A stretch of DNA of 18,937 nt from Bacillota bacterium (GCA_023457325.1 JAEWLX010000032.1:1-18937), one strand, 5' to 3'. Numbered from the stretch's first letter, positions 1-7,800 are shown. Notes: generated from the letters alone by a model not told the origin. Numbers and translations: made by a program.

Positions 1-63
1 AAAGCGATATAACCCAGTCGCTGTCGTTTCATTTTTTGTCGCACCTTCATCCGTGCGCACAAA

Positions 64-92
64 TACTTTACTTTAGTTATAGTATATAATAT
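64..92 (+). promoter_or_regulatory. Probable promoter of rpsF-ssb-rpsR
   Basis: A perfect TATAAT lies at 85-90, overlapping TAATAT at 87-92. The -35 is poor: TACTTT at 64-69 is 17 nt before TAATAT. Transcription would start near 97-99 and give a leader of about 70 nt before rpsF. The -10 is convincing; the exact pairing with a -35 is not. Confidence 0.45.
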
Positions 93-99
93 TATTGTT

Positions 100-151
100 G
101 TGCGATATTTCTTCGCACGCTCTCAGCTGCTAGTAAATGGCAGCCGAATGA
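100..151 (+). promoter_or_regulatory. Structured rpsF leader, candidate S6:S18 autoregulatory element
   Basis: Two hairpins are visible. The first pairs GTGCGA (100-105) with TCGCAC (113-118). The second pairs GCTGC (126-130) with GCAGC (140-144) around a 9-nt loop and is followed directly by CCG (145-147); a short outer pairing TCA (123-125) with TGA (149-151) can close it. A stem with CCG bulged on its 3' side just before rpsF is the known hallmark of the leader bound by the S6:S18 dimer, which mimics its 16S rRNA site and represses the operon. The fold was found by eye, and the outer stem is short. Confidence 0.55.
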
Positions 152-170
152 CCAAAAGGGAGGTGTACTA

Positions 171-458
171 ATGAAAAAGTACGAAATCATGTACATCTTG
201 AAAGCTGACCTCGAAGAGGCCGCTCGCCAAGATGAGATCTCCAAACTCCACGCCATCTTAACTGACAAAGGTGCTGTGGTTTCCGATGTTAAGGAATGGG
301 GATTAAGAGATTTTGCCTATCCGATCAACGATTTAACGAAGGGCTATTATGTTGTCATTAAAGTGACAGCGGATGAACCAGCCTTGCTCGAATTCGGTCG
401 CTTAGCCAGAATTGATGCCAATGTGCTTCGTCATCTAATTACAGTTGACGCAGACTAG
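171..458 (+). CDS. rpsF: 30S ribosomal protein S6
   Basis: This 95-residue protein is the small-subunit protein S6, which binds S18 and sits on the 16S rRNA platform. The N-terminus MKKYEIMYIL and the central WGLRDFAYPINDLTKGYYV are typical of S6, whose single ferredoxin-like domain fills the chain. The length matches the family (about 95-100 residues in Firmicutes). The ATG is preceded by a strong ribosome binding site, GGGAGG at 158-163. It is the first gene of the rpsF-ssb-rpsR unit, and the next gene starts 17 nt downstream. Expression is probably controlled by the leader hairpin described separately. Confidence 0.97.
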   Translation: MKKYEIMYILKADLEEAARQDEISKLHAILTDKGAVVSDVKEWGLRDFAYPINDLTKGYYVVIKVTADEPALLEFGRLARIDANVLRHLITVDAD

Positions 459-475
459 GCAAGGAGGACTTATTG

Positions 476-901
476 ATGATTAACAGAGTTGTTTTAGTTG
501 GACGTTTGACACGCGATCCAGAACTCCGCAGGACAGCAAACGAAACAGCTGTCGCATCCTTCACTATCGCCGTCGATAATCGCATGAAAGGACCTGATGG
601 TCAAAAGACCGCCAGCTTCATTCCATGCACCGTTTGGGGCGCATCCGCTGATAACACCGCAAAATATACCCGCAAAGGATCATTGGTTGGTGTTGAAGGT
701 CGCCTTAATCAAAGAACATACGATCGTCGCGATGGAACCAAAGCCACAATACTCGAAGTCATTTGCGATTCAGTTCAATTCCTAGAACCAAAAGGCGAAG
801 TTCGCTCTGAGGAAGCAGGATATGCAGCTGATGAACAACCAGCAGATGATAGTAAAAATTTGGACGCTATCAACATAGTTGATGACGACCTACCATTCTA
901 G
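476..901 (+). CDS. ssb: Single-stranded DNA-binding protein
   Basis: The product is a 141-residue SSB that coats single-stranded DNA during replication and repair. The OB-fold covers about residues 1-105 and opens with MINRVVLVGRLTRDPELR. A flexible acidic linker follows, and the chain ends in DDDLPF, the conserved C-terminal tip that docks DNA-processing partners. I chose ATG 476 over the in-frame TTG at 473: AAGGAGG at 461-467 then has an 8-nt spacing and the protein starts exactly like its relatives. It lies between the S6 and S18 genes, the standard bacterial arrangement, so it is co-transcribed with them. Confidence 0.96.
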   Translation: MINRVVLVGRLTRDPELRRTANETAVASFTIAVDNRMKGPDGQKTASFIPCTVWGASADNTAKYTRKGSLVGVEGRLNQRTYDRRDGTKATILEVICDSVQFLEPKGEVRSEEAGYAADEQPADDSKNLDAINIVDDDLPF

Positions 902-913
902 AAAGGACAAACA

Positions 914-1141
914 ATGGGTTACAAAAAAGTTAGACCTCGCAAAAAGGTTTGCTATTTTACAAAAAATAAAATTACACACATCGATTACAAAGATGTAGAG
1001 CTTCTGCAAAGATTCATTACGCCTAATGGCAAAATCTCGCCTCGCCGCTCAACCGGCACGGCAGCTAGATATCAAAGAGAACTTGCAAAAGCGATCAAGA
1101 ACGCCCGCTTTATGGCGCTTCTCCCTTACGTAGTCGACTAA
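914..1141 (+). CDS. rpsR: 30S ribosomal protein S18
   Basis: This 75-residue basic protein is S18, the partner of S6 on the 30S platform. The motifs YKDVELLQRFITPNGKI and the run RRSTGTAARYQREL, followed by KAIKNARFMALLPY, are characteristic of the family. The start ATG follows AAAGGA at 902-907. It is the last gene of the ssb operon; a strong intrinsic terminator begins 7 nt after the stop codon. The length is slightly below the roughly 78 residues seen in Bacillus, the difference lying at the ends. Confidence 0.97.
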   Translation: MGYKKVRPRKKVCYFTKNKITHIDYKDVELLQRFITPNGKISPRRSTGTAARYQRELAKAIKNARFMALLPYVVD

Positions 1142-1147
1142 GAACTT

Positions 1148-1173
1148 AAAGGGCTCCCAACCGGAGCTCTTTT
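1148..1173 (+). terminator. Intrinsic terminator of the rpsF operon
   Basis: GGGCTCC (1151-1157) pairs with GGAGCTC (1163-1169), with one G-T pair, around loop CAACC. AAA on the left can pair with the start of the T run (1170-1173). It sits directly after rpsR, so transcription of the ribosomal unit should end here. Confidence 0.85.
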
Positions 1174-1194
1174 CTTATGCCCTTGCCTGCGAAT

Positions 1195-1226
1195 AAGCCA
1201 CTATCGCATTAAATGCGGTGGGGCTT
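1195..1226 (+). other. Unassigned stem-loop between rpsR and gdpP
   Basis: AAGCC (1195-1199) pairs with GGCTT (1222-1226), AC (1200-1201) with GT (1218-1219) across a GG bulge, and CGCAT (1205-1209) with ATGCG (1213-1217) around a 3-nt loop. It lies downstream of the rpsR terminator and upstream of the gdpP promoter, so it may be a second, weaker terminator or a small RNA element. The following sequence TTATACTTTT is only loosely T-rich. Confidence 0.4.
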
Positions 1227-1286
1227 TATACTTTTCAAGTCAAGATTAGTCTTATGATACTTTGTTCTTTTTTACTAGTAGTAATT

Positions 1287-1295
1287 TGATATAAT
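1287..1295 (+). promoter_or_regulatory. Extended -10 promoter of gdpP
   Basis: TGATATAAT is an extended -10 element with a consensus TATAAT at 1290-1295. No good -35 is visible at the normal distance (the stretch is T-rich). Transcription would start near 1302, giving a leader of only about 14 nt that holds GAGG at 1307-1310. Confidence 0.5.
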
Positions 1296-1315
1296 TAAAG
1301 TCAGCCGAGGTAAAT

Positions 1316-3340
1316 ATGACAAAAGAACTAAGAAAAATGAAAATTCGCGCTTTGTTCATTGTAGCGCTAGAGCTTATTGGTGCCGCAGCTTTAGCTGTCT
1401 TTTATTTTTATAACTTCTTTAACTTTAAAGATCTATATATCATCGAATATCTTTTCGCCACTTTGGCGGGCTTTGTCATTATCAACGTTTTATTCATTTG
1501 GATTATTTTGGTTCGCTTATCCAAAATTCGTAAAAAAAGTGATTTAAAAGCCGCCGAGTTAATTGGCAATGATGTTCAAGAAGCCTACAAATTCGGCATG
1601 ATTGGTTTAGTGGTTGTTGACGAAAACGACATCGTTCTTTGGACTAATGACCTCTTTCAAGAAAGACAAATCGATTTGCTCGATATTAATATTCTCGAAT
1701 GGCAACCGAATCTTCGCGAACTGCATGACGCCAGTCCAGATGTAGTAGTTAAGATTGAAGTAAACTCGCGAAACTATGATGTCAAATATCTTAGTGATGC
1801 CGGACTATATATCTTTAAAGATATGACCGAGTACGAATCCATTTTTGAATATTCTCGCGAACAGGCTCCTGTGCTTGGTATTATCATGCTTGATAATTAT
1901 TCCGATGTCGCCGGAAACCTCGACGATGCAAATGATGTTATTTCGAAAGTTAAAAATCTAATCTTTGACTACGCAAAAGAATACGGCGTCTTATTAAGAC
2001 GATACCGCAATGATGCCTATTTCGCCCTCTGCAATTATTCTTCGCTTACAAGAATGAAGAAGGATCGCTTTTCCTTATTAGAAAAAGTAAGAGAACTTGG
2101 TGCAAAAGAAGAAACGCCACCTACTCTTTCTATTGGTTTGGCACACGATTTTCCAGATGTTATTAAACTTAATGAGATGGCTGGTAACGCTATTGATATT
2201 GCCATGTCACGAGGTGGCGACCAAGTTGTCGTCTCCAAATATGGCGATGAACTAATCTTTTTTGGTGGTAAAAGCGAAGCCCAAGAGAAACGTAACAAAG
2301 TTAAAGTTCGCGTCATGGCCGACTCTGTTTTGTCGCTTATTAAGAATTCCAGCAACGTCATAATTATGGGTCATACTGCCATGGATATGGATGCGCTTGG
2401 AGCTTGTTTGGGAATGAGAGCTATTTGTGAGTATTGCAATAAATCTTCGCACATCGTCTATGACCCCAAACTTATGGAACGTAAAGCAAAATTTGCTTTA
2501 ACCGGTTCATTCTCACGAGAAGAGCTTGCGCGAATTACCATTTCGCCAAGTGACAGTGTTGAAAAAGTGCGTTCAAACACGCTTGTCGTTGTGTGTGATG
2601 TTCATCGTCCAAGTATGACAATGGCTCCGAAACTATTAGAAAAAGCCACGAAAGTAATGGTCATTGATCATCACCGTCGCGCGGAAGAATTTATTGAGTC
2701 GCCTGTTTTTAGTTATGTGGAACCAAGTGCTTCCTCGACTTGTGAATTGGTGACTGAATTAATTCGTTATTCTTCAGCCAATCCTAGAATCGAAATATCT
2801 CCGACATATGCGACACTAATGCTCTCTGGTATTTTCCTTGATACCACTTATTTTAAATCGAAAAACACCGGTATTCGGACTTTTGAGGCCTCAATGGTGC
2901 TTAAAGAATATGGCGCGGACAACTCAGTGGCCGACGATTACTTAAAAGACGAGTTTGAAGAATATTCACTCGTAACCAAGATTATCTCAACATTGAAGAC
3001 ACCACATTACGGTGTTGTCTACTGCGTTGCCGACGATAATGATATTATCGAACAATCCACCTTAGCGAAAGTGGCCAATCAATGTATGCAGATGAAAGGG
3101 GTCAACGCCGCCTTTGTTATTGGTAACACCGACGAAAAGGAAACACGAGTTTCAGCACGTAGTGACGGTACAATCAATGTACAAATGTTAGCCGAAAAGA
3201 TGTTTGGCGGTGGTCACTTTACGATGGCGGGTGTGTCGTTTAAAAATAGCACAATTAAAAAGGCCGAAGAGAAATTATTAGAAGTTCTTAACGAGTATTT
3301 AAACGATGCTCGCTCACAAGAACAAAAAGCGAGGTTATAG
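1316..3340 (+). CDS. gdpP: Cyclic-di-AMP phosphodiesterase GdpP (PAS, degenerate GGDEF, DHH-DHHA1)
   Basis: This 674-residue membrane enzyme belongs to the GdpP/YybT family, which hydrolyses c-di-AMP to pApA. Two transmembrane helices (about residues 11-33 and 43-67) precede a PAS-like region and a degenerate GGDEF domain in which the signature is replaced by YRNDAYF near residue 232. The catalytic DHH part is intact: GHTAMDMDALGA (from residue 352, with D357 and D359), CDVHRP, VIDHHRR (D450 H451 H452) and GIFLDTTYF. The DHHA1 signature GGGHFTMAG starts at 631. The family is usually about 655-660 residues. ATG 1316 follows GAGG at 1307-1310. rplI starts 1 nt after its stop, giving the common gdpP-rplI-dnaB order. 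Confidence 0.95.
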   Translation: MTKELRKMKIRALFIVALELIGAAALAVFYFYNFFNFKDLYIIEYLFATLAGFVIINVLFIWIILVRLSKIRKKSDLKAAELIGNDVQEAYKFGMIGLVVVDENDIVLWTNDLFQERQIDLLDINILEWQPNLRELHDASPDVVVKIEVNSRNYDVKYLSDAGLYIFKDMTEYESIFEYSREQAPVLGIIMLDNYSDVAGNLDDANDVISKVKNLIFDYAKEYGVLLRRYRNDAYFALCNYSSLTRMKKDRFSLLEKVRELGAKEETPPTLSIGLAHDFPDVIKLNEMAGNAIDIAMSRGGDQVVVSKYGDELIFFGGKSEAQEKRNKVKVRVMADSVLSLIKNSSNVIIMGHTAMDMDALGACLGMRAICEYCNKSSHIVYDPKLMERKAKFALTGSFSREELARITISPSDSVEKVRSNTLVVVCDVHRPSMTMAPKLLEKATKVMVIDHHRRAEEFIESPVFSYVEPSASSTCELVTELIRYSSANPRIEISPTYATLMLSGIFLDTTYFKSKNTGIRTFEASMVLKEYGADNSVADDYLKDEFEEYSLVTKIISTLKTPHYGVVYCVADDNDIIEQSTLAKVANQCMQMKGVNAAFVIGNTDEKETRVSARSDGTINVQMLAEKMFGGGHFTMAGVSFKNSTIKKAEEKLLEVLNEYLNDARSQEQKARL

Positions 3341-3341
3341 G

Positions 3342-3791
3342 ATGAAGGTTATTTTATTGCAAGATGTCAAAAATGTTGGTAAAAAAGGGCAAACCGTCGA
3401 AGTAAGTGATGGCTATGCCAGCAATTTTTTATTACCCAAACGTCTCGCTGTTATCGAAACATCTCGCTCAATCGAAGTTCTTAATAAGCAAATCAAAGAT
3501 CAAAAAGATGCTTTAGCCCAACAAAAAGCAACAGCTGAAGAAATTGCTAATAAACTTGAAACAATTACCTTGGAATTTGAAGCGCAAGTTGGGGCAGATC
3601 AAAAAATGTTTGGTTCGATTTCGACTAAACAGATTGAAGCCGAACTTAAAAACAAACACAATATCGTTATCGATAAACGTCGATTTGTTGATAAATCCCC
3701 GATCAATAGCCTAGGCTATTCTCGTCTTCGCCTCGAACTTTTTAAGGGCGTTGAAGGAATTGTTAACGTTCACGTCATCAAAAAGGAGTAG
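3342..3791 (+). CDS. rplI: 50S ribosomal protein L9
   Basis: The product is the 149-residue large-subunit protein L9, which binds domain V of 23S rRNA at the base of the L1 stalk. The start MKVILLQDVKNVGKKGQ and the loop DGYASNFLLPKRLA are the family signature. A long helix (about residues 45-75) connects to the C-terminal domain ending in VNVHVIKKE. The start is ATG 3342, which gives the usual length; its binding site GAGG (3331-3334) lies inside the end of gdpP. An upstream in-frame ATG at 3306 would add 12 residues not found in L9. The stop is 3 nt from dnaB. Confidence 0.96.
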   Translation: MKVILLQDVKNVGKKGQTVEVSDGYASNFLLPKRLAVIETSRSIEVLNKQIKDQKDALAQQKATAEEIANKLETITLEFEAQVGADQKMFGSISTKQIEAELKNKHNIVIDKRRFVDKSPINSLGYSRLRLELFKGVEGIVNVHVIKKE

Positions 3792-3794
3792 ACA

Positions 3795-5294
3795 ATGGCT
3801 AGAAATCGCGAAGAATTACCAAATAATAAAGAAGCTGAAAAAGCCGTTTTAGGAGCCATGCTTATCGCCCCCGAAGCCGTTGTTGATGGACTCGGTTCTT
3901 TAATTGCCGAAGAATTTTACGAGGGGAATTACGCTAATCGCGCTGTTTTTAAAGCGATGAGACAACTTCAAGATAAACATATTCCCATCGATGTCCAAAC
4001 AGTTACCGAAGAGCTAATTAATTCTAAAGAATTAGATTCAATTGGTGGCACAGAATATTTGCTTGAGTTATCACAATCAGCGATATCTTTATCAAACCTT
4101 GAATTTTATATTAAAATCATCAAAGACCAAGCCGTAATTCGCAATTTGCTAATAGCGATGCGCGAAATTGATAATACATACCAAAATGAGGAAATCGAAG
4201 ATATTAGTGATTTTGTCACTCAAGCCGAATTAAAAATTAAGAAAGTTACCGAAAAAAGAAGAATATCCAATTTTATCGCTAGTGATGAGTTAGCTGATCG
4301 TGTTCGCGAAAGCATTAACTTACAAACCAAACAAGTTAGTGAAGATGGCGTGACTGGTATCAATACTGGCTACACGGGTCTAAACCACTATACTCACGGA
4401 TTCCAACGCGATAATTTAATTATCATGGCCGCCCGTCCTGGTGTTGGCAAAACAGCCTTAGCCCTTAATATCGCTTTTAATGCATCGTTAAAAAGCAATA
4501 TTCCCGTCGCCATTTTTTCTTTAGAAATGTCGGCTGATTCACTCGCTAAACGGCTCGTCGCAAACCGGGCTTGTGTTGATTTAGACCACATTACAACTGG
4601 CTACTTAAATAAGTCAGAAAGACTCTCGATTGAGGAAGCTATTAATGCGATTTCGCGATCGACTATTTTTATTGATGACACGCCAGGCATTAAACTATAT
4701 GACATCGTCGCTAAATCGCGAAAACTCAAAGCGACGCAAGGTGATTTAGGTCTTATCATCGTCGACTACATTGGTTTAATAACCAGCAGCAATAAAAAGT
4801 TTGAATCACGTCAGCAAGAAGTTAGTGAAATATCACGCTCATTAAAAGATTTAGCCCGCGAATTAAAAGTACCCGTCATAGCTATATCACAACTTTCTCG
4901 CGAAGTTGAAAAACGTGAGAACAAGCGCCCGCAACTATCTGACCTTCGCGAATCTGGTTCCATCGAACAAGATGCCGACTTAGTCTTACTCCTTTATCGC
5001 CAAGACTATTATGAAAATATCGGTGCAAAAGTTGTATCCAAAAAAATGGGTCGTTACCCAAGTGACGATTCACCTCGTGATGGCAAGTCAAAAGAAGAAC
5101 AAAGACGCGAACTCGATGCCTCACTTCCCGGTGACGCTTCAACTGTCGAAGTTATTATTGCGAAAAACCGCAATGGTAAAACTGGTAAAATCCCCCTCCA
5201 TTTCTTTAAAAGTTATGGGCGATTTGATAACCCCACTAAAGAATACGAAGAAGCATTGGCCAAAATCGAATCACAATCTGACGGGGAGATGTAA
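3795..5294 (+). CDS. dnaB: Replicative DNA helicase DnaB
   Basis: This is the hexameric fork helicase (called DnaC in Bacillus subtilis). The N-terminal helical domain (about residues 1-150) carries NNKEAEKAVLGAML. The RecA-like domain has Walker A ARPGVGKTA (residues 213-221), Walker B LGLIIVDYIGL (D324) and the conserved LSDLRESGSIEQDADLV. At 499 residues it is about 45 longer than the Bacillus protein. Most of the excess is a charged insertion at about residues 409-449, between YRQDYYEN and VEVIIAKNRNG. No intein signature is visible there. AAAGGAG just upstream overlaps the end of rplI. The stop codon overlaps the next start by one base (TAATG). Confidence 0.96.
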   Translation: MARNREELPNNKEAEKAVLGAMLIAPEAVVDGLGSLIAEEFYEGNYANRAVFKAMRQLQDKHIPIDVQTVTEELINSKELDSIGGTEYLLELSQSAISLSNLEFYIKIIKDQAVIRNLLIAMREIDNTYQNEEIEDISDFVTQAELKIKKVTEKRRISNFIASDELADRVRESINLQTKQVSEDGVTGINTGYTGLNHYTHGFQRDNLIIMAARPGVGKTALALNIAFNASLKSNIPVAIFSLEMSADSLAKRLVANRACVDLDHITTGYLNKSERLSIEEAINAISRSTIFIDDTPGIKLYDIVAKSRKLKATQGDLGLIIVDYIGLITSSNKKFESRQQEVSEISRSLKDLARELKVPVIAISQLSREVEKRENKRPQLSDLRESGSIEQDADLVLLLYRQDYYENIGAKVVSKKMGRYPSDDSPRDGKSKEEQRRELDASLPGDASTVEVIIAKNRNGKTGKIPLHFFKSYGRFDNPTKEYEEALAKIESQSDGEM

Positions 5295-6049
5295 TGCGCT
5301 TTTATATTCTCGCTAGCGGTTCAAAGGGAAACGCGACTCTTTTAGAACACGATAATCGTGTTCTTTTGATTGATATGGGTATTACGCTGTCGCGATTAAA
5401 AAGCGAGTTAGAAACAATAGGTTATACCATAGATGATATCGAGGCTATTTTGTTTACTCATGAACATAGTGATCACGCTAGCGGAGCAAAGTTTTTCAAA
5501 AGCGAAAAGTTATATGCAACCGAAGGGACCTTTGGCGGTGATCAATATCATCTTTTGCAACCCTATCAAAAAATTGACCTGATTGGTTTAAGTGTCACAC
5601 CTCTTCCTACTTCCCACGATGCTCATTCACCGATTGGTTTTTTATTTGAAAACGAAATAGAGAAGCTCGTTTATATGACCGACACCGGTTATATCAGCGA
5701 AAAAAATCTCGAAGTCATGAAAAATGCCGATTACTATATAATTGAGTCCAACCACAACATTAAGATGCTTTTAAAAACGAACCGGCCAGCGGAATTAAAG
5801 CAACGGATTCTCAGTGATGTTGGTCATTTATCAAACGAAGACTCGGCCCTCTATATGAGTGAACTAATTGGCGATAAGACAAAAGAAGTTGTATTAGCGC
5901 ACCTATCCGAAGAGGCAAATGATAACGAGACGGCTTTGAATACTTATCTTCGCATCTTAAAAAAGCATTTTGTCGACATTAATAGGATTCGAATCCATTG
6001 TGCAAATCAATGGTCGATGATTAAAGGAGGACAAATAGATGAAAATTAA
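5294..6049 (+). CDS. walJ: MBL-fold metallo-hydrolase of the WalJ/YycJ family
   Basis: This 251-residue metallo-beta-lactamase-fold protein has the metal-binding motif THEHSDH (H56, H58, D60, H61) and the start MRFYILASGSKGNATLLE typical of YycJ/WalJ. Later conserved residues include SHDAHSPIGF, YMTDTGYIS and GHLSNEDSA. Bacillus anthracis YycJ has been reported as a 5'-3' exonuclease linked to mismatch repair; the same role here is by family. It usually sits at the end of the walRKHI operon. Here those genes are absent and it follows dnaB, overlapping it by one base, with GGGGAG at 5283-5288 as binding site. It overlaps rlmH by 11 nt. Confidence 0.9.
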   Translation: MRFYILASGSKGNATLLEHDNRVLLIDMGITLSRLKSELETIGYTIDDIEAILFTHEHSDHASGAKFFKSEKLYATEGTFGGDQYHLLQPYQKIDLIGLSVTPLPTSHDAHSPIGFLFENEIEKLVYMTDTGYISEKNLEVMKNADYYIIESNHNIKMLLKTNRPAELKQRILSDVGHLSNEDSALYMSELIGDKTKEVVLAHLSEEANDNETALNTYLRILKKHFVDINRIRIHCANQWSMIKGGQIDEN

Positions 6050-6518
6050 AATTATCGCTGTCGGAAGTATTAAAGAAGAATACTGGAGAGTAGCATTAGA
6101 AGAATATAAAAACCGTCTTTCTTTGTATACAAAGATTGAAATCATCGAAGTGAAAGACGAACCCGCTCCTTCGCAGATGTCGAAAACCTTGCAAGAGAAA
6201 GTTAAACTTAAAGAAGGAACGAAAATTCTCCACAAGATTAAAGATAAAGATTTAGTCGTCGCCGTTGATTTGAATGGACCGCAACGCGATAGTGAAACAT
6301 TTGCGAAATTTATCGACAGTCTCTTTGTAAGAGGTAATTCAGAGATTGTCTTTGTCATTGGTGGCTCTTTGGGACTAAGCCCAGAAGTACAAAAACGGGC
6401 AAATGAAGTCGTTACATTAAGCAAATTGACCTTTACGCATCAAATGACAAGAGTCATCGTCCTTGAACAGATATATCGGGCCTTTAAAATTAATCGCAAC
6501 GAAACATACCACAAATAA
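6039..6518 (+). CDS. rlmH: 23S rRNA pseudouridine-1915 N3-methyltransferase RlmH
   Basis: RlmH is a SPOUT-class enzyme that methylates pseudouridine 1915 in helix 69 of 23S rRNA using S-adenosylmethionine. The 159-residue length is the family norm. The knot that binds the cofactor is seen in FVIGGSLGLSPEV (G108, G109) and SKLTFTHQMTRVIVLEQIYRAF, and the conserved tail FKINRNETYHK is complete. ATG 6039 lies inside the end of walJ, after a very strong AAAGGAGG at 6023-6030. It is the last gene of the gdpP-rlmH unit. In staphylococci the 3' end of this gene is the SCC integration site; here it is intact, with no inserted element beside it. Confidence 0.95.
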   Translation: MKIKIIAVGSIKEEYWRVALEEYKNRLSLYTKIEIIEVKDEPAPSQMSKTLQEKVKLKEGTKILHKIKDKDLVVAVDLNGPQRDSETFAKFIDSLFVRGNSEIVFVIGGSLGLSPEVQKRANEVVTLSKLTFTHQMTRVIVLEQIYRAFKINRNETYHK

Positions 6519-6539
6519 AAGCAGTCATAGTTTATTTAT

Positions 6540-6579
6540 AGATTGGTAAGTGAATAATAATTCACCGCTAAATCTTTTT
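6540..6579 (+). terminator. Possible terminator after rlmH
   Basis: GTGAAT (6550-6555) pairs with ATTCAC (6560-6565) around AATA. An outer AGATT (6540-6544) pairs with AATCT (6571-6575) across a mismatched internal loop, and TTTT follows. It is AT-rich and overlaps the 3' end of the convergent GGDEF gene, so it is only a moderate candidate. Confidence 0.45.
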
Positions 6580-7644
6580 GATATCTATGTCTTTAAGATC
6601 CACAAAGGCAATCGTATTTTTCCCTTGCTCTTTTGCTTTATAAAGCCCTTTATCGGCCCGGTTCATAAGCGAGACCATTGTATCGCCTTCTAAATAAGAA
6701 GCTACTCCAATACTAATTGTGATTTTGCGCAAGGGAAAGAAATCGCTTTCGCTAACAATTTGTTTTAATTTTTCAGCGCACATTACGGCTTCTTCAAAAC
6801 CCGCCTTTTCACAGAAAAATATAAATTCTTCACCGCCCCATCTTCCGACTTCGACATGTTCGATTGTTTTGGCGAGTTTGGAAAAAGCTTTGAGGGCCTG
6901 ATCGCCAGCGACATGTCCATATTCATCGTTAATTTTTTTAAAATCGTCAAAATCGATGATGAAAACCGCAAAACCCTGTCCCTTTTTTGCTTTTTCAAGC
7001 CTCAAGGAGAATTCATTATCGATCCATTTCCGATTATTTAAACCTGTTAATGAGTCGGTTATCGCTAGTTCTTCCAACGCGCGATTGGTGAGAATTTGCT
7101 TTTTGTTGGCAGACACTAAGGAAAATTCATATAAGAAAATTAAGGCGATGGAAAAAAATGAACCGAGTATAAAATTAGTCAAAGCTGCGAAATCAAAATA
7201 ATGGGCGTCAAATATGCTTTCCCGGAGTGTTATGTAAAGTATTGTTATTACGAAAGTAGTAAATGAAAAAATCAACCCCTTGACACGACCAGTAAGGTAA
7301 AAGGCGATAATCGGAATAACAGGGAACATATATAAGACAGTAATTGGACTAGTAGAAAATTCGATATATATCGAATAAGTTATAAGAACAATCATAACCA
7401 ACAAGATGGAAGTTATTTTCGCTTTTTTCCAAAGGAGATGGCTTATAAAAACAATAATTGTCGCACCTAAAGAAATAGAAAACCACGAAGCACCCGCCGC
7501 CGAATGAATTGAAACAAGGCTTATGATTATGCCAATCAAAAAAGCAGTCATTAAAGCAATTGAGGTAATGACAATCAAACGATCTTTGTGTGGGTTCATC
7601 AAGTCGGTGAAACTTATTTTGCTTTTTTGCCTAGTCTTTTTCAA
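6568..7644 (-). CDS. Membrane-bound GGDEF diguanylate cyclase
   Basis: The 358-residue protein has a hydrophobic N-terminal half with about six membrane helices (roughly residues 20-175). A GGDEF domain follows, starting at DSLTGLNNRKWID. The active site reads GRWGGEEF (GGEEF at 270-274) and the fold is otherwise complete (FIDFDDFKKINDEYGHVAGD, TISIGVASY, ADKGLYKAKEQGKN). It should therefore make cyclic-di-GMP from two GTP. The RxxD inhibitory site five residues before the motif is missing. I take TTG 7644 as start: no ATG lies between it and the upstream in-frame stop, and GGGGG lies 9 nt before it. It is a single-gene unit, convergent with rlmH. What the membrane part senses is unknown. Confidence 0.88.
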   Translation of the reverse strand: MKKTRQKSKISFTDLMNPHKDRLIVITSIALMTAFLIGIIISLVSIHSAAGASWFSISLGATIIVFISHLLWKKAKITSILLVMIVLITYSIYIEFSTSPITVLYMFPVIPIIAFYLTGRVKGLIFSFTTFVITILYITLRESIFDAHYFDFAALTNFILGSFFSIALIFLYEFSLVSANKKQILTNRALEELAITDSLTGLNNRKWIDNEFSLRLEKAKKGQGFAVFIIDFDDFKKINDEYGHVAGDQALKAFSKLAKTIEHVEVGRWGGEEFIFFCEKAGFEEAVMCAEKLKQIVSESDFFPLRKITISIGVASYLEGDTMVSLMNRADKGLYKAKEQGKNTIAFVDLKDIDIKKI

Positions 7645-7693
7645 TGGATATAGCCCCCGATTAAACCATCTTCAAAAATTAACTTATCAATGA

Positions 7694-7722
7694 ATAATAT
7701 ATTTGCGATTAATAAAATGCAA
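7694..7722 (-). promoter_or_regulatory. Promoter of the GGDEF gene
   Basis: On the minus strand, TTGCAT (7722-7717) and TATTAT (7699-7694) are separated by exactly 17 nt. Transcription would start near 7687 and leave a leader of about 43 nt. The perfect inverted repeat ACTTAATAATAATTAAGT at 7742-7759 lies 20 nt upstream of the -35. Confidence 0.55.
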
Positions 7723-7800
7723 CAAAATTGGTGATTGCTGCACTTAATAATAATTAAGTTAATCGTTGGGAATTTTGAACTTTTTATTAGAAACCAGGTA

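Noticed and set aside
3..22. Hairpin AGCGA/TCGCT at the window edge
   Set aside because: Only 5 bp, and any T run for a minus-strand terminator would lie outside the window, so it cannot be judged.
5019..5144. An intein or frameshift in dnaB to explain its extra length
   Set aside because: The insertion is only about 30 residues longer than in relatives, far below intein size, has no splicing motifs, and the frame continues into VEVIIAKNRNG.
6498..6540. The 3' end of rlmH as an integration site for an SCC-like element
   Set aside because: The end of the gene is intact, there is no recombinase gene, and I see no second copy of the site nearby; the next gene is an ordinary GGDEF gene.
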